A stretch of 42,806 bases of DNA from Flavobacteriaceae bacterium (GCA_021648445.1 JAKISU010000008.1:1-42806), one strand, 5' to 3'. Counted from the stretch's first letter, positions 8,654 to 18,962 are shown. Program-made: numbers and translations. Notes: generated from the letters alone by a model not told the origin.

Positions 8654-10777
8654 ATGGCTAGAGATTTAAAATATACAAGAAATATAGGTATTGCTGCGCA
8701 TATTGATGCAGGTAAGACCACAACTACAGAGCGTATCCTTTATTATACGGGTGTTAGTCATAAAATTGGTGAGGTGCATGATGGTGCTGCTACGATGGAT
8801 TGGATGGAGCAAGAACAAGAACGTGGTATTACAATTACTTCTGCTGCTACAACTTGCACGTGGGAATTTCCTACAGAAAATGGAGAGCCAACAGATGATG
8901 CTAAAGGGTATCATTTTAATATTATTGATACTCCGGGTCACGTTGATTTTACAGTAGAAGTAAACAGATCATTAAGAGTTCTTGATGGATTGGTTTTCTT
9001 ATTTTCTGCTGTTGATGGTGTAGAACCTCAATCAGAAACCAACTGGAGATTAGCTGATAATTATAAAGTACCAAGAATTGGTTTTGTAAATAAAATGGAT
9101 CGTCAAGGGTCTGACTTTATGATGGTTTGTCGTCAGGTAAAAGAAATGTTAGGCTCAAATGCTGTGCCTATTGTTTTGCCTATTGGTGAAGAAGGAGATT
9201 TTAAAGGTATTGTTGATTTAATCAAGAATAGAGCTATTGTTTGGGATGAAGAAAGTATGGGGGCAACATTTCAAGTTGTTGATATACCTGAAGATTTAAA
9301 AGAAGAAGCTGCTAAATATAGAGGTTTGTTGATTGAAGAGGTGGCAAGTTACGATGAGAATTTGTTGGAGAAATACATGGAAGATGAAGATTCAATTACA
9401 GAAGAAGAAGTGCATAATGCATTGAGAGCTGCTGTAATGGATATGGCTATCATTCCAATGATATGTGGTTCTGCCTTTAAAAATAAAGGAGTACAATTTT
9501 TATTAGATGGTGTATGTAGATATTTACCTTCACCAGTAGATAAAGATGCTATTATTGGTACTGATCCTAATTCCGGAAACGAAATTTCTCGTAAGCCGGA
9601 TGTAAAAGAACCTTTTGCTGCTCTAGCATTTAAAATTGCTACCGATCCTTTTGTAGGTCGTTTGGCATTTTTCAGAGTGTATTCAGGTAGATTAGATGCA
9701 GGTTCTTATGTGTTGAATAATCGTTCAGGTAAAAAAGAACGTATCTCTCGAATTTATCAAATGCATTCTAATAAACAAAATGCAATTGATTATATTGAAG
9801 CTGGAGACATTGGAGCTGCCGTAGGATTTAAAAGTATCAAAACAGGAGATACACTTTCTGCTGAAAAACATCCAATTATTTTAGAGAGCATGGATTTTCC
9901 TGATCCGGTAATTGGTATTGCAGTTGAGCCAAAAACAAAAGTTGATGTTGATAAATTAGGAATGGCTTTGGCTAAATTAGCTGAAGAAGATCCAACTTTT
10001 CAAGTAAAAACTGATGAAGCTTCCGGTCAAACAATTATCTCAGGAATGGGAGAATTGCACCTAGATATTATCGTTGATAGATTGAGACGTGAGTTTAAAG
10101 TTGAAGTTAATGAAGGTGAGCCACAAGTAGAATATAAAGAAACATTAACTAAAACCACTCAGCATAGAGAAACTTATAAAAAGCAATCTGGTGGACGTGG
10201 CAAATTTGGTGATATAGTATTCGAGATGGGTCCTGTAGATGAAGATTTTGAAGGATCTGGATTGCAATTTATTGATCAAATTAAAGGAGGGCGTATTCCT
10301 AAAGAATTTATTCCTTCTGTAGAGAAAGGTTTCAAGGCAGCAATGAAAAATGGTCCTTTAGCAGGATATGAAATGGATACGATGAAAATTACATTGAAAG
10401 ATGGTTCTTTTCACCCTGTAGATTCTGATGCACTATCATTTGAATTAGCAGCAAAATTAGGTTACAAATCAGCAGCTAAAGCAGCAGGTGCAGTAATCAT
10501 GGAACCTATTATGAAATTAGAAGCATTGACTCCTGAAGAAAATATGGGTGATATTGTTGGTGATTTAAACCGTCGTAGAGGTCAGGTTAGTGATATGTCA
10601 GATAGAGCAGGTTCTAAAGTAGTAAAAGCTACTGTACCATTATCTGAAATGTTTGGTTATGTTACATCATTAAGAACATTATCATCAGGTAGAGCTACTT
10701 CAACGATGGAATTTTCTCATTATGCAGCAACACCTTCTAATATTTCTGAAGAAGTAATTAAAAAAGCATTAGGTTAA
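8654..10777 (+). CDS. fusA: Elongation factor G
   Basis: A 707-residue GTPase that drives translocation on the ribosome. The nucleotide-binding motifs are all present: AHIDAGKTT (15-23), switch [11 protein letters not shown] (58-67), DTPGH (92-96) and NKMD (146-149). Domains II to V follow, with the domain IV region GGRGKFGD and the C-terminal segment [13 protein letters not shown]. Length matches housekeeping EF-G. Its place directly between rpsG and rpsJ makes it the canonical fusA rather than a paralogue. No tuf gene follows it here, unlike in Escherichia coli. Confidence 0.99.
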   Translation: MARDLKYTRNIGIAAHIDAGKTTTTERILYYTGVSHKIGEVHDGAATMDWMEQEQERGITITSAATTCTWEFPTENGEPTDDAKGYHFNIIDTPGHVDFTVEVNRSLRVLDGLVFLFSAVDGVEPQSETNWRLADNYKVPRIGFVNKMDRQGSDFMMVCRQVKEMLGSNAVPIVLPIGEEGDFKGIVDLIKNRAIVWDEESMGATFQVVDIPEDLKEEAAKYRGLLIEEVASYDENLLEKYMEDEDSITEEEVHNALRAAVMDMAIIPMICGSAFKNKGVQFLLDGVCRYLPSPVDKDAIIGTDPNSGNEISRKPDVKEPFAALAFKIATDPFVGRLAFFRVYSGRLDAGSYVLNNRSGKKERISRIYQMHSNKQNAIDYIEAGDIGAAVGFKSIKTGDTLSAEKHPIILESMDFPDPVIGIAVEPKTKVDVDKLGMALAKLAEEDPTFQVKTDEASGQTIISGMGELHLDIIVDRLRREFKVEVNEGEPQVEYKETLTKTTQHRETYKKQSGGRGKFGDIVFEMGPVDEDFEGSGLQFIDQIKGGRIPKEFIPSVEKGFKAAMKNGPLAGYEMDTMKITLKDGSFHPVDSDALSFELAAKLGYKSAAKAAGAVIMEPIMKLEALTPEENMGDIVGDLNRRRGQVSDMSDRAGSKVVKATVPLSEMFGYVTSLRTLSSGRATSTMEFSHYAATPSNISEEVIKKALG

Positions 10778-10795
10778 TTTACTAAATAGATAAAG

Positions 10796-11101
10796 ATGAG
10801 TCAAAAAATTAGAATAAAATTAAAGTCTTACGATCACAATTTGGTAGATAAATCTGCTGAGAAAATCGTAAAAACGGTTAAGAGTACAGGTGCAGTTGTT
10901 AACGGACCAATACCATTACCAACACACAAAAAAATATTTACAGTATTGCGTTCACCACACGTAAATAAAAAAGCTAGAGAGCAATTTCAATTAAGTTCTT
11001 ATAAAAGATTACTTGATATTTATAGCTCTTCATCAAAAACAATTGATGCTTTGATGAAACTGGAGTTGCCAAGTGGTGTTGAGGTGGAAATTAAGGTTTA
11101 A
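10796..11101 (+). CDS. rpsJ: 30S ribosomal protein S10
   Basis: A 101-residue head protein that also partners NusB in transcription antitermination. The family signature lies in [28 protein letters not shown]. It starts 18 bases after fusA and closes the str part of the block. A 347-base repeat-rich gap, unusual for this location, separates it from rplC. Confidence 0.98.
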   Translation: MSQKIRIKLKSYDHNLVDKSAEKIVKTVKSTGAVVNGPIPLPTHKKIFTVLRSPHVNKKAREQFQLSSYKRLLDIYSSSSKTIDALMKLELPSGVEVEIKV

Positions 11102-11106
11102 TCTCC

Positions 11107-11213
11107 ATTCCTGCGAAGGCGGGAATCTTAAGAAGATTCCTTGGATTAATATTTAGAAATCGGGAATCTTAATAAAGAAAGTTATAATGTCATTCCTGCG
11201 AAAGCAGGAATCT
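11107..11213. repeat. Two copies of the ATTCCTGC hairpin repeat
   Basis: attcctgcgaaggcgggaat (11107-11126) and gtcattcctgcgaaagcaggaatct (11189-11213) are copies of one dispersed hairpin family. A third copy with a different loop, gtcattcctgcttaggcaggaatct, lies at 33673-33697. Confidence 0.75.
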
Positions 11214-11264
11214 CATGAATCAAAACGAAATCATGATTTCGTAGAATTAAAGACCCTGAAATAA

Positions 11265-11282
11265 TCCCGATAGTTATCGGGA
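11265..11282. repeat. Palindromic repeat TCCCGATAGTTATCGGGA
   Basis: Differs by one base from the perfect palindromes at 636-653 and 15785-15802. It lies in the rpsJ-rplC gap. Confidence 0.7.
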
Positions 11283-11414
11283 CAGGATGATAAACATGTC
11301 CCGAGCGATTGACAAGGGAAAAACGGAAAATACATTCAGGGTTGAAGTGTTTTGGCTCTGATTTTTTTTAAATAGTAATTAATATTAATGATCGATTCGA
11401 GATAAAGATTAAAA

Positions 11415-11449
11415 AATCTAAGATCAACAATCGTAAATCTAAAATCAAA
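11415..11449 (+). repeat. 7-bp-periodic array before rplC
   Basis: Units aatctaa, gatcaac, aatcgta, aatctaa and aatcaaa follow in perfect 7-bp register from 11415 and meet the rplC ATG at 11449. More degenerate units (gataaag, attaaaa) extend upstream to about 11401. It is one of five such arrays in the ribosomal block. Confidence 0.6.
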
Positions 11450-12066
11450 TGTCTGGGTTAATAGGAAGAAAAATAGGAATGACCAGTATTTTTGACGACA
11501 ACGGAAAAAACATCCCTTGTACAGTCATTCAAGCTGGTCCTTGTGTGGTTACCCAAGTCAGAACCGAAGCGGTTGACGGATATGAAGCGTTACAACTCGG
11601 TTTCGATGACAAAGCAGAAAAGCAGACAACTAAAGCGTTAAAAGGACACTTTAAGAAAGCTGGTACATCTGCTAAAAAACGTGTCATTGAATTCCAAGGG
11701 TTTGAAGCTGAGTATAAATTGGGGGACACAATAACAGTAGATCACTTTGAAGAAGGTGAATTTGTTGATGTATCAGGTACATCAAAAGGTAAAGGTTTTC
11801 AAGGGGTTGTAAAACGTCACGGTTTTGCTGGTGTTGGTCAAGCAACTCATGGTCAACATAACCGTTTAAGAGCTCCGGGTTCTATTGGTGCTGCATCATA
11901 TCCTGCAAGAGTATTTAAAGGAATGAGAATGGCAGGTAGAATGGGTGGCGAAAAAGTAACAGTTCAAAATTTAAGAGTTTTAAAAGTGGTTCCGGAAAAG
12001 AATCTTTTAGTTGTAAAAGGTGCGATTCCCGGTCATAAGAACTCTTTTTTAATTATACAGAAATAA
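11449..12066 (+). CDS. rplC: 50S ribosomal protein L3
   Basis: A 205-residue large-subunit assembly initiator whose loop reaches toward the peptidyl transferase centre. The start [15 protein letters not shown] and the loop [20 protein letters not shown] with [13 protein letters not shown] are classic L3. The stop shares one base with the rplD start (TAATG), so the two are translationally linked. It is the first gene after the repeat-filled gap and is preceded by a heptameric array. Confidence 0.98.
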   Translation: MSGLIGRKIGMTSIFDDNGKNIPCTVIQAGPCVVTQVRTEAVDGYEALQLGFDDKAEKQTTKALKGHFKKAGTSAKKRVIEFQGFEAEYKLGDTITVDHFEEGEFVDVSGTSKGKGFQGVVKRHGFAGVGQATHGQHNRLRAPGSIGAASYPARVFKGMRMAGRMGGEKVTVQNLRVLKVVPEKNLLVVKGAIPGHKNSFLIIQK

Positions 12067-12695
12067 TGAAGGTAGCAGTAGTAGATATCAACGGGAAAAA
12101 TACTGGAAGAAAAGTTGAGCTTTCAGATGCTATTTTTGCAATAGAGCCAAATAAGCATGCTGTTTATTTAGATGTGAAACAATTTTTGGCTAATCAACGT
12201 CAAGGTACACATAAAGCTAAAGAAAGAGCTGATATAAAAGGAAGTACTAGAAAGATTAAAAAGCAAAAAGGTACAGGTACTGCCCGTGCGGGTAGTATTA
12301 AGTCTCCTATATTTAGAGGTGGTGGTAGAGTATTCGGTCCAAGACCAAGAGATTATGGTTTTAAATTGAATAAAAATTTAAAACGTTTAGCTCGCCAATC
12401 GGCCTTATCTATAAAAGCAAAAGAAGAGAATATTATTGTGCTGGAAAGCTTTAATTTTGATGCTCCAAAAACCAAAGATTTTATCAATATTTTAAAGGCT
12501 TTAGAGCTTGAAAATAAAAAATCTTTATTTGTATTGGACGCCTCAAATAAAAATGTATATTTGTCGTCGCGCAATTTGAAAAACGCAAATATTATAAGTA
12601 CCTCAAGATTAAATACTTACAATGTTTTAAACGCAAATAAAATTGTGCTTTCAGAAACATGTATAGAAGAAATTGAATCTAATTTTAGCAAGTAA
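12066..12695 (+). CDS. rplD: 50S ribosomal protein L4
   Basis: A 209-residue protein lining the peptide exit tunnel. The conserved loop [21 protein letters not shown] and the following [20 protein letters not shown] region are intact. The start overlaps the rplC stop by one base. In Escherichia coli L4 represses its own operon through the S10 leader; no equivalent leader can be recognised here. Confidence 0.97.
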   Translation: MKVAVVDINGKNTGRKVELSDAIFAIEPNKHAVYLDVKQFLANQRQGTHKAKERADIKGSTRKIKKQKGTGTARAGSIKSPIFRGGGRVFGPRPRDYGFKLNKNLKRLARQSALSIKAKEENIIVLESFNFDAPKTKDFINILKALELENKKSLFVLDASNKNVYLSSRNLKNANIISTSRLNTYNVLNANKIVLSETCIEEIESNFSK

Positions 12696-12699
12696 TATT

Positions 12700-12990
12700 A
12701 TGAGCATTTTAATAGAACCTATTATTACAGAGAAAGTTACTGATCAAAGTGAGTTATTTAACCGCTATGGTTTTGTAGTAAATATGAAAGCTAATAAGAT
12801 TGAAATTAAGCAAGCTGTTGAGCAAGCTTATGGAGTTTCAGTTAACAAAGTAAGAACGATGAATTATCCTGTAAAACGTCAAACGAAACATACTAAAAGA
12901 GGTGTGGTTACAGGAATGAAAGGTGCTTATAAAAAAGCAATCGTTGAGTTAGCTGACGGAGATAATATTGATTTTTATAGCAATATCTAA
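12700..12990 (+). CDS. rplW: 50S ribosomal protein L23
   Basis: A 96-residue protein at the tunnel exit where trigger factor and SRP dock. I start it at the ATG at 12700 ([14 protein letters not shown]), four bases after rplD; an in-frame ATG at 12673 would overlap rplD by 23 bases and add nine atypical residues. The core [19 protein letters not shown] and the basic RQTKHTKRG segment fit the family. Confidence 0.96.
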   Translation: MSILIEPIITEKVTDQSELFNRYGFVVNMKANKIEIKQAVEQAYGVSVNKVRTMNYPVKRQTKHTKRGVVTGMKGAYKKAIVELADGDNIDFYSNI

Positions 12991-13001
12991 GACGAAAAAA
13001 G

Positions 13002-13826
13002 ATGTCATTAAGAAAATTAAAACCAATAACACCGGGTCAACGTTTTAGAGTCGTTAACGACTTTGAAGAGGTGACTACTAATAGACCTGAAAAGAGTTTA
13101 TTAGCTCCTAAGAAAAGATCTGGAGGAAGAAATAATGATGGTAAGATGACGATGCGCTATTTAGGTGGTGGTCATAAAAAGAAATACCGTATTATTGACT
13201 TTAAAAGAAATAAAGATGGTGTTCCGGCTACTGTAAAAACTATTGAATATGACCCTAATCGTACAGCATATATTGCATTATTGCATTATGCTGATGGCGA
13301 AAAGCGATATATTATTGCTCAAGCCGGATTAAAGGTTGGACAAACTGTAGTTTCAGGAGAAGAAGTTGCTCCAGAAGTTGGAAATACTATGACCTTAAGT
13401 AATATTCCTTTAGGTACCGTAATATCTTGTATTGAATTACACCCTGGTCAAGGAGCTGTTATAGCCCGTAGTGCAGGTTCTTTTGCTCAATTAATGGCAA
13501 GAGAAGGTAAGTATGCAACAATAAAATTACCTTCTAGTGAAACAAGAATGATTTTAATTACTTGTAAAGCTACTATTGGTGTGGTATCAAATTCTGATCA
13601 TCAATTAGAAGTATCCGGTAAAGCAGGTAGAAGTAGATGGTTAGGAAGAAGACCTCGTACAAGAGCGGTAGTTATGAATCCGGTTGATCATCCAATGGGT
13701 GGTGGTGAAGGAAAGGCTTCAGGAGGGCATCCAAGATCTAGAAAAGGTATTCCTGCAAAAGGATTTAAGACGCGTTCTAAAGCGAAAGCGAGTAATAAAT
13801 ATATTTTAGAACGTAGAAAAAAATAA
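13002..13826 (+). CDS. rplB: 50S ribosomal protein L2
   Basis: A 274-residue core protein needed for subunit joining and peptidyl transfer. The conserved [15 protein letters not shown] and the C-terminal [15 protein letters not shown], with the universally conserved histidine, are present, followed by the basic tail. Length is normal. It follows rplW by 11 bases. Confidence 0.99.
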   Translation: MSLRKLKPITPGQRFRVVNDFEEVTTNRPEKSLLAPKKRSGGRNNDGKMTMRYLGGGHKKKYRIIDFKRNKDGVPATVKTIEYDPNRTAYIALLHYADGEKRYIIAQAGLKVGQTVVSGEEVAPEVGNTMTLSNIPLGTVISCIELHPGQGAVIARSAGSFAQLMAREGKYATIKLPSSETRMILITCKATIGVVSNSDHQLEVSGKAGRSRWLGRRPRTRAVVMNPVDHPMGGGEGKASGGHPRSRKGIPAKGFKTRSKAKASNKYILERRKK

Positions 13827-13833
13827 GTAAACT

Positions 13834-14112
13834 ATGGCACGTTCATTAAAAAAAGGACCTTACGTTTTCCATAAATTGGAAAAGAAAGTACAAACAAATA
13901 TTGATTCTAATAAGAAATCTGTTATCAAAACTTGGTCAAGAGCATCTATGATTACTCCTGATTTTGTTGGACAAACAATAGGTGTTCATAACGGTCGCCA
14001 ATTTGTTCCGGTTTATATAACTGAGAATATGGTAGGTCATAAATTAGGAGAGTTTTCACCAACACGTTCATTTAGAGGACATGCAGGTGCGAAAAATAAA
14101 GGTAAAAAATAG
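13834..14112 (+). CDS. rpsS: 30S ribosomal protein S19
   Basis: A 92-residue head protein that contacts S13 and the A-site finger. [11 protein letters not shown] at the start and [20 protein letters not shown] with [11 protein letters not shown] are diagnostic. Spacing is 7 bases from rplB and 9 to rplV. Confidence 0.98.
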   Translation: MARSLKKGPYVFHKLEKKVQTNIDSNKKSVIKTWSRASMITPDFVGQTIGVHNGRQFVPVYITENMVGHKLGEFSPTRSFRGHAGAKNKGKK

Positions 14113-14121
14113 TAGGAAATC

Positions 14122-14532
14122 ATGGGAGTTCGAAAAAAGTTAAGAGCACAGCAGCTTAAAGAAGAACGTAAAAACAAGTTTTTTGCGAAATTAAATGGCT
14201 GCCCTACATCGCCAAGAAAAATGCGTTTGGTAGCTGATCTAGTTAGAGGGATTGAAGTTGAAAAAGCACTTCAGATTCTAAAATTTAGCCCAAAAGATGC
14301 TGCACGTAGTCTAGAAAAACTAACATTATCTGCAATTGCTAACTGGCAAGCGAAAAATGAAGATGCAAGTATTGAAGATGTAGGTTTGTTTGTTAAAGAG
14401 ATATATGTAGATAGTGCAATGATGTTAAAAAGATTAAGACCGGCACCACAAGGACGTGCACATAGAATTAGAAAACGTTCTAATCACGTTACTATGGTTT
14501 TAGGTGTAAAAAATAATTCAAGCAATTCGTAA
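14122..14532 (+). CDS. rplV: 50S ribosomal protein L22
   Basis: A 136-residue protein whose long hairpin lines the exit tunnel at the macrolide constriction. [14 protein letters not shown] near the N-terminus and [20 protein letters not shown] in the hairpin are the family marks. No tunnel-loop deletion is evident. It is slightly longer than the usual 110 or so residues because of N- and C-terminal extensions. Confidence 0.98.
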   Translation: MGVRKKLRAQQLKEERKNKFFAKLNGCPTSPRKMRLVADLVRGIEVEKALQILKFSPKDAARSLEKLTLSAIANWQAKNEDASIEDVGLFVKEIYVDSAMMLKRLRPAPQGRAHRIRKRSNHVTMVLGVKNNSSNS

Positions 14533-14537
14533 ATAGT

Positions 14538-15257
14538 ATGGGACAAAAAACTAATCCAATAGGAAATCGTTTAGGAATTATCAGAGGATGGGAATCTAAC
14601 TGGTACGGTGGAAGAAACTATGGTGATAAACTTGCTGAAGATTATAAAATAAGAAAGTATATTCATGCTAGATTAGCAAAAGCTAGTGTTTCTAGAGTAA
14701 TTATAGAGCGTACACTTAAGTTGATAACTATTACTATCACTACAGCGCGTCCGGGTATCATTATTGGTAAAGGAGGTCAAGAAGTAGATAAATTAAAAGA
14801 AGAACTTAAAAAAATTACCGGTAAAGAAATTCAAATCAATATTTTTGAAATTAAGCGCCCGGAATTGGATGCTTTCTTAGTAGGTTCTAGTATCGCTCGT
14901 CAAATTGAGAATAGAATTTCTTATAGACGTGCAATTAAGATGGCTATTGCTGCTTCAATGCGTATGAACGCTGAAGGTATTAAAGTTCAGATTTCTGGTC
15001 GTTTGAATGGTGCTGAAATGGCACGTTCTGAGCACTATAAAGATGGTAGAATTCCATTGTCTACTTTTAGAGCAGATATTGATTATGCACTTGTTGAGGC
15101 GCATACCACTTATGGTAGAATAGGTGTTAAAGTATGGATTATGAAAGGTGAGGTTTATGGTAAAAGAGATTTATCTCCATTAGTTGGTTTGTCTAAGAAA
15201 CAAGGTAAAGGAGGGGCAGGTAAAGGTGGTCCAAGAAAACCTCAAAGAAGAAGATAA
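14538..15257 (+). CDS. rpsC: 30S ribosomal protein S3
   Basis: A 239-residue protein at the mRNA entry tunnel with helicase function together with S4 and S5. [20 protein letters not shown] starts it, the KH domain carries [16 protein letters not shown], and the C-terminal domain has [12 protein letters not shown] and [17 protein letters not shown] glycine- and basic-rich tail ([16 protein letters not shown]) ends it. Confidence 0.98.
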   Translation: MGQKTNPIGNRLGIIRGWESNWYGGRNYGDKLAEDYKIRKYIHARLAKASVSRVIIERTLKLITITITTARPGIIIGKGGQEVDKLKEELKKITGKEIQINIFEIKRPELDAFLVGSSIARQIENRISYRRAIKMAIAASMRMNAEGIKVQISGRLNGAEMARSEHYKDGRIPLSTFRADIDYALVEAHTTYGRIGVKVWIMKGEVYGKRDLSPLVGLSKKQGKGGAGKGGPRKPQRRR

Positions 15258-15275
15258 TTTTTTAAAGTTTAGAAA

Positions 15276-15707
15276 ATGTTACAACCAAAGAGAGTAAAAT
15301 ATCGTAAAGTACAGAAAGCTAAAGGTAATATGAAAGGTATTTCCGGAAGAGGTCATAGACTATCTAATGGGATGTTCGGAATAAAAGCTTTAGATCAAAA
15401 CTTACTTACATCTCGACAAATAGAAGCAGCTCGTATTGCAGCTACTCGTTATATGAAAAGACAAGGTAGTTTATGGATTAAGATTTTCCCGGACAAGCCT
15501 ATTACAAAAAAGCCCTTAGAGGTACGTATGGGTAAAGGAAAAGGTGCTCCGGAATATTTTGTAGCTGTTGTTAAACCGGGGAGAATCTTATTTGAAGTTG
15601 GAGGAGTGTCGATCGATATTGCAAAAGAAGCATTGAGATTAGCAGCGCAAAAATTACCTGTTAGAACAAAATTTATAGTAGCAAGAGATTACGACACTAA
15701 CGCTTAA
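15276..15707 (+). CDS. rplP: 50S ribosomal protein L16
   Basis: A 143-residue protein that positions A-site t[39 protein letters not shown] and [19 protein letters not shown] are typical. It is followed by a 126-base gap with two palindromic repeats before rpmC, a place where most bacteria have overlapping or touching genes. Confidence 0.98.
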   Translation: MLQPKRVKYRKVQKAKGNMKGISGRGHRLSNGMFGIKALDQNLLTSRQIEAARIAATRYMKRQGSLWIKIFPDKPITKKPLEVRMGKGKGAPEYFVAVVKPGRILFEVGGVSIDIAKEALRLAAQKLPVRTKFIVARDYDTNA

Positions 15708-15736
15708 TATTAAAGTAGATGAAACGAGCATGTTGC

Positions 15737-15752
15737 TCCCGAGTACTCGGGA
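15737..15752. repeat. Palindromic repeat TCCCGAGTACTCGGGA
   Basis: A perfect 16-bp palindrome in the rplP-rpmC gap. An imperfect relative (aatcccgagtactcaggatt) lies at 17850-17869, and a fragment of the same type is seen near 29966. Confidence 0.7.
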
Positions 15753-15784
15753 CTAACCAAAATAAAATGGTAGATAGCGAACAG

Positions 15785-15802
15785 TCCCGATAGCTATCGG
15801 GA
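15785..15802. repeat. Palindromic repeat TCCCGATAGCTATCGGGA
   Basis: Identical to 636-653. Together with 15737-15752 it fills the rplP-rpmC gap. Confidence 0.75.
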
Positions 15803-15833
15803 TGACCGATGAAAAAGCAGTAAGAATAAACAC

Positions 15834-16025
15834 ATGAAACAATCAGAAATTAAAGAATTATCTGTAGCTGAATTGCAAGAAAAATTAGCAGCGTTACAAA
15901 AGAATCAAACAGATCTTAAAATGGCTCATACCATTTCTCCATTAGAGAATCCAATTCAATTGAGAGATTTGAGAAGAACTGTTGCAAGACTTGCTACAGA
16001 ATTAACTAAAAGAGAAGTACAATAA
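15834..16025 (+). CDS. rpmC: 50S ribosomal protein L29
   Basis: A 63-residue two-helix protein near the tunnel exit, next to L23. [20 protein letters not shown] and the basic [19 protein letters not shown] helix fit the family in length and layout. It lies between rplP and rpsQ as in most bacteria. Confidence 0.95.
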   Translation: MKQSEIKELSVAELQEKLAALQKNQTDLKMAHTISPLENPIQLRDLRRTVARLATELTKREVQ

Positions 16026-16044
16026 TTGTATTCGTAATTACAAG

Positions 16045-16302
16045 ATGGAAAAAAGAAATCTTAGAAAAGAAAGAATAGGAGTTGTATCAAGTAATAAGAT
16101 GCAAAAATCTATTGTAGTTAATGAAGTTACTAGAGTGAAACACCCTATGTACGGAAAGTTCGTATTAAAAACAAAGAAATTTGTTGCACATGACGAAACA
16201 AACGATTGTAATATTGGCGATACTGTTAGAATAATGGAAACACGTCCATTAAGTAAAACCAAACGTTGGAGACTAGTAGAAATCTTAGAAAGAGCTAAAT
16301 AA
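16045..16302 (+). CDS. rpsQ: 30S ribosomal protein S17
   Basis: An 85-residue primary 16S-binding OB-fold protein. [19 protein letters not shown] at the start and [21 protein letters not shown] are typical. It sits 19 bases after rpmC and only 2 bases before rplN. Confidence 0.97.
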   Translation: MEKRNLRKERIGVVSSNKMQKSIVVNEVTRVKHPMYGKFVLKTKKFVAHDETNDCNIGDTVRIMETRPLSKTKRWRLVEILERAK

Positions 16303-16304
16303 TT

Positions 16305-16676
16305 ATGTTACAACAAGAATCAAGATTAAAAGTAGCCGATAACACTGGGGCAAAAGAAGTACTGGTTATTCGTGTGCTTGGCGGAACAAAAAGACGTTAT
16401 GCTTCTGTAGGAGATAAAATTGTAGTTTCAGTAAAAGCTGCTACGCCTAACGGAACCGTAAAAAAAGGACAAGTTTCTAGAGCAGTAGTTATACGCACTA
16501 AAAAAGAAGTACGTCGTAAAGATGGATCTTATATTAGGTTTGATGATAATGCATGTGTTTTATTAGATGCTACTTCCGGAGAAATGAAAGGAACACGTGT
16601 TTTTGGTCCGGTAGCTAGAGAACTTCGTGAAAAACAATTCATGAAAATTGTATCATTAGCACCTGAAGTGCTTTAA
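16305..16676 (+). CDS. rplN: 50S ribosomal protein L14
   Basis: A 123-residue protein forming intersubunit bridges with 16S rRNA and the docking site of the silencing factor Rsf[20 protein letters not shown] and [25 protein letters not shown] are near-universal L14 sequence. Length is one residue above usual. Confidence 0.98.
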   Translation: MLQQESRLKVADNTGAKEVLVIRVLGGTKRRYASVGDKIVVSVKAATPNGTVKKGQVSRAVVIRTKKEVRRKDGSYIRFDDNACVLLDATSGEMKGTRVFGPVARELREKQFMKIVSLAPEVL

Positions 16677-16690
16677 TAAGTTTACAAATT

Positions 16691-16999
16691 ATGTCAAAGT
16701 TAAAGATCAAAACAGGAGATACAGTTAAAGTAATGGCTGGTGACGATAAAGGTCAAGAAGGAAAAATTGTTAAAATTCTTAAAGATAAGAATAAGGCAAT
16801 TGTAGAAGGTGTAAACATGGTGTCTAAACACACTAAACCTAGTGCTCAAAACCCACAAGGAGGTATTTCAAAATTTGAAGCTCCAATACATATTTCTAAT
16901 TTAATGATATTAGAAAAGGGCGAAACAACAAAAGTTGGTTATAGAATGGATGGCGATAAAAAAGTTAGATATTCTAAAAAATCTAAAGAAATTATTTAG
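16691..16999 (+). CDS. rplX: 50S ribosomal protein L24
   Basis: A 102-residue KOW-domain protein that initiates large-subunit assembly. [20 protein letters not shown] is the KOW motif, followed by [14 protein letters not shown]. It starts 14 bases after rplN and ends 2 bases before rplE. Confidence 0.97.
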   Translation: MSKLKIKTGDTVKVMAGDDKGQEGKIVKILKDKNKAIVEGVNMVSKHTKPSAQNPQGGISKFEAPIHISNLMILEKGETTKVGYRMDGDKKVRYSKKSKEII

Positions 17000-17001
17000 T
17001 T

Positions 17002-17553
17002 ATGGCATACGTACCAAGACTTAAAGAAGATTATACAGGCAGAATTAAAGCTGCTTTAACCGAAGAGTTCGGTTATAAAAATATAATGCAAGTTCCTAAA
17101 TTACAAAAAATTGTAATTAGTAAAGGTGTTGGAGCTGCAGTTGCTGATAAGAAATTAATAGAATATGCTGTTGAAGAGCTAACTAAAATTTCCGGTCAAA
17201 AAGCAGTTGCTACATTGTCTAAAAAAGATGTCGCTGCGTTTAAACTTCGTAAAGGAATGCCAATAGGTGTTAAAGTTACTTTACATGGTGATAGAATGTA
17301 CGAATTTTTAGATAGATTGGTTACAGCATCATTACCAAGAGTTAGAGATTTCAGAGGCGTCAAAGCAACAGGTTTTGATGGTAGAGGAAATTACAACTTA
17401 GGCGTTACTGAACAAATTATTTTTCCTGAAATCAATATTGATAAAGTAAACAAAATAGGAGGTATGGATATCTCTTTTGTAACTTCTGCAAATACTGATA
17501 AAGAGGCAAAATCATTATTACACGAATTAGGTTTACCATTTAAAAAGAATTAG
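17002..17553 (+). CDS. rplE: 50S ribosomal protein L5
   Basis: A 183-residue 5S rRNA-binding protein of the central protuberance that contacts P-site t[42 protein letters not shown] and [20 protein letters not shown] are diagnostic. It ends 2 bases before rpsN. Confidence 0.98.
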   Translation: MAYVPRLKEDYTGRIKAALTEEFGYKNIMQVPKLQKIVISKGVGAAVADKKLIEYAVEELTKISGQKAVATLSKKDVAAFKLRKGMPIGVKVTLHGDRMYEFLDRLVTASLPRVRDFRGVKATGFDGRGNYNLGVTEQIIFPEINIDKVNKIGGMDISFVTSANTDKEAKSLLHELGLPFKKN

Positions 17554-17555
17554 AG

Positions 17556-17825
17556 ATGGCAAAAGAATCAATGAAAGCCCGTGAGGTTAAAAGAGCAAAA
17601 ATAGTAGCTAAATATGCTAAAAAAAGGAAAGCTTTAAAAGAAGCCGGAGATTATGAGGGATTACAAAAGTTACCCAAAAATGCATCACCTATTCGTATGC
17701 ATAATCGTTGTAAAATAACAGGAAGACCTAAAGGATATATGCGTCAGTTTGGTGTTTCACGTGTTACATTTCGTGAAATGGCAAATAAAGGACTGATTCC
17801 GGGAGTAAAAAAAGCCAGTTGGTAA
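17556..17825 (+). CDS. rpsN: 30S ribosomal protein S14, zinc-free type
   Basis: An 89-residue head protein required for assembly around S3 and S10. The long form without zinc ligands is seen: [20 protein letters not shown] at the start and [19 protein letters not shown] near the C-terminus, with no CxxC pairs. The basic KASW end is typical. Together with the zinc-free L36 (22134-22250), this ribosome should need little zinc at these sites. Confidence 0.97.
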   Translation: MAKESMKAREVKRAKIVAKYAKKRKALKEAGDYEGLQKLPKNASPIRMHNRCKITGRPKGYMRQFGVSRVTFREMANKGLIPGVKKASW

Positions 17826-17849
17826 AAATTATAAATTGGTTTCAGGTTT

Positions 17850-17869
17850 AATCCCGAGTACTCAGGATT
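17850..17869. repeat. Near-palindrome aatcccgagtactcaggatt
   Basis: An imperfect copy of the TCCCGAGTACTCGGGA family in the 73-base rpsN-rpsH gap. Confidence 0.6.
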
Positions 17870-17898
17870 AAAAACCAAAACCGTAAAATTAATATAGT

Positions 17899-18297
17899 AT
17901 GTATACAGATCCTATAGCGGATTATTTGACAAGAATAAGAAATGCTGCAAGTGCAGGGCATAGAGTAGTTGAAATACCGGCTTCTAACTTAAAAAAAGAA
18001 ATTACGAAGATTTTATTTGATCAAGGTTATATCTTAAGTTATAAATTTGTAGAAGATAAAGTTCAAGATAGAATTATGATTGCTTTGAAATATGATAAAG
18101 TAACAAAGCAACCAATAATTAGAAATATTCAAAGAGTAAGTAAACCGGGTTTGCGTAAATATACGAGAGCTTCTGATATGCCAAGAGTTTTAAACGGACT
18201 TGGAATTGCGATAGTTTCAACATCAAAAGGTGTGATGACTAACAAAAAAGCAATTCAAGAGAAAGTTGGAGGCGAAGTAATTTGTAACGTATACTAA
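17899..18297 (+). CDS. rpsH: 30S ribosomal protein S8
   Basis: A 132-residue protein binding the central domain of 16S rRNA. MYTDPIADYLTRIRNA at the start, RVSKPGLRKYTRASDMPRVL in the middle and GIAIVSTSKGVMT with GGEVICNVY at the end are standard S8. In Escherichia coli S8 represses the spc operon at the rplE region; no matching RNA site was recognised here. Confidence 0.98.
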   Translation: MYTDPIADYLTRIRNAASAGHRVVEIPASNLKKEITKILFDQGYILSYKFVEDKVQDRIMIALKYDKVTKQPIIRNIQRVSKPGLRKYTRASDMPRVLNGLGIAIVSTSKGVMTNKKAIQEKVGGEVICNVY

Positions 18298-18309
18298 AAG
18301 TTTTAGAAG

Positions 18310-18852
18310 ATGTCAAGAATAGGAAAAAATCCAATTGCAATTCCGGAAGGTGTAACAGTCGATTTTAAAGATGGTGTTGTTACTGTAAAAGGAAGAATGG
18401 GTGAATTATCTCAAGAGATAAAAGATATTAATGTAAAAATAGAGGAAGGTCAAGTAGTTTTAGAGCGTTCTTCTGAAAGTAAAGATCATAGGGCAAAGCA
18501 TGGTTTATACAGAGCTTTGGTTAATAATATGATTGAAGGTGTTTCTAAAGGTTTTACAAAAGAACTAGAATTAGTTGGTGTAGGATATAGAGCTAATAGC
18601 CAAGGTCAAAAATTAGATTTGGCGTTAGGTTTTTCACATAATATAGTGTTAAATATAGCTCCAGAAGTAAAAATTGAAACAATCTCTGAAAAAGGAAAGA
18701 ATCCGATAATTAAATTAACTTCATTTGATAAACAATTAGTAGGGCAAGTTGCAGCAAAAATTCGTTCATTTAGAAGACCGGAACCATATAAAGGTAAAGG
18801 AGTTAAGTTTGTTGGAGAGCAATTAAGAAGAAAAGCAGGTAAATCTGCATAA
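18310..18852 (+). CDS. rplF: 50S ribosomal protein L6
   Basis: A 180-residue two-domain protein near the sarcin-ricin loop and the factor-binding site. MSRIGKNPIAIPEGV at the start and RRPEPYKGKGVKFVGEQLRRKAGKSA at the end are typical. It is followed by a 110-base gap filled by the longest heptameric array in the window. Confidence 0.98.
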   Translation: MSRIGKNPIAIPEGVTVDFKDGVVTVKGRMGELSQEIKDINVKIEEGQVVLERSSESKDHRAKHGLYRALVNNMIEGVSKGFTKELELVGVGYRANSQGQKLDLALGFSHNIVLNIAPEVKIETISEKGKNPIIKLTSFDKQLVGQVAAKIRSFRRPEPYKGKGVKFVGEQLRRKAGKSA

Positions 18853-18863
18853 AAATAGTTTAC

Positions 18864-18961
18864 GAGATTAGATTTTAGAATTACGAACCTGAAATCAAAA
18901 ATCGTAAATCGTAAATCATACATCAAAAATCGTTAATCGTTAATCGTTAATCGTTAATCAA
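18864..18961 (+). repeat. 7-bp-periodic array before rplR
   Basis: Ten units in register from 18892 follow WAATCGT closely (aaatcgt, aaatcgt, aaatcat, acatcaa, aaatcgt, taatcgt three times, taatcaa), ending one base before the rplR ATG. Four more degenerate units (gagatta, gatttta, gaattac, gaacctg) extend it upstream to 18864 without loss of phase. Seven is not a multiple of three, so it is not coding. Confidence 0.75.
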
Positions 18962-18962
18962 A

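Larger units (their letters stand above)
11102..11448. other. Repeat-rich rpsJ-rplC gap without a gene
   Basis: No credible reading frame is seen in this 347-base gap. It holds two copies of an ATTCCTGCGAARGCRGGAAT hairpin (11107-11126, 11189-11213), a perfect 18-bp palindrome acgaaatcatgatttcgt (11225-11242), the TCCCGATAGTTATCGGGA palindrome (11265-11282), an accctgaa/ttcagggt inverted pair, and a 7-bp-periodic array against the rplC ATG. Confidence 0.75.

Noticed and set aside
12673-12699. An upstream ATG for rplW.
   Set aside because: It overlaps rplD and adds residues absent from L23; the ATG at 12700 fits the family.
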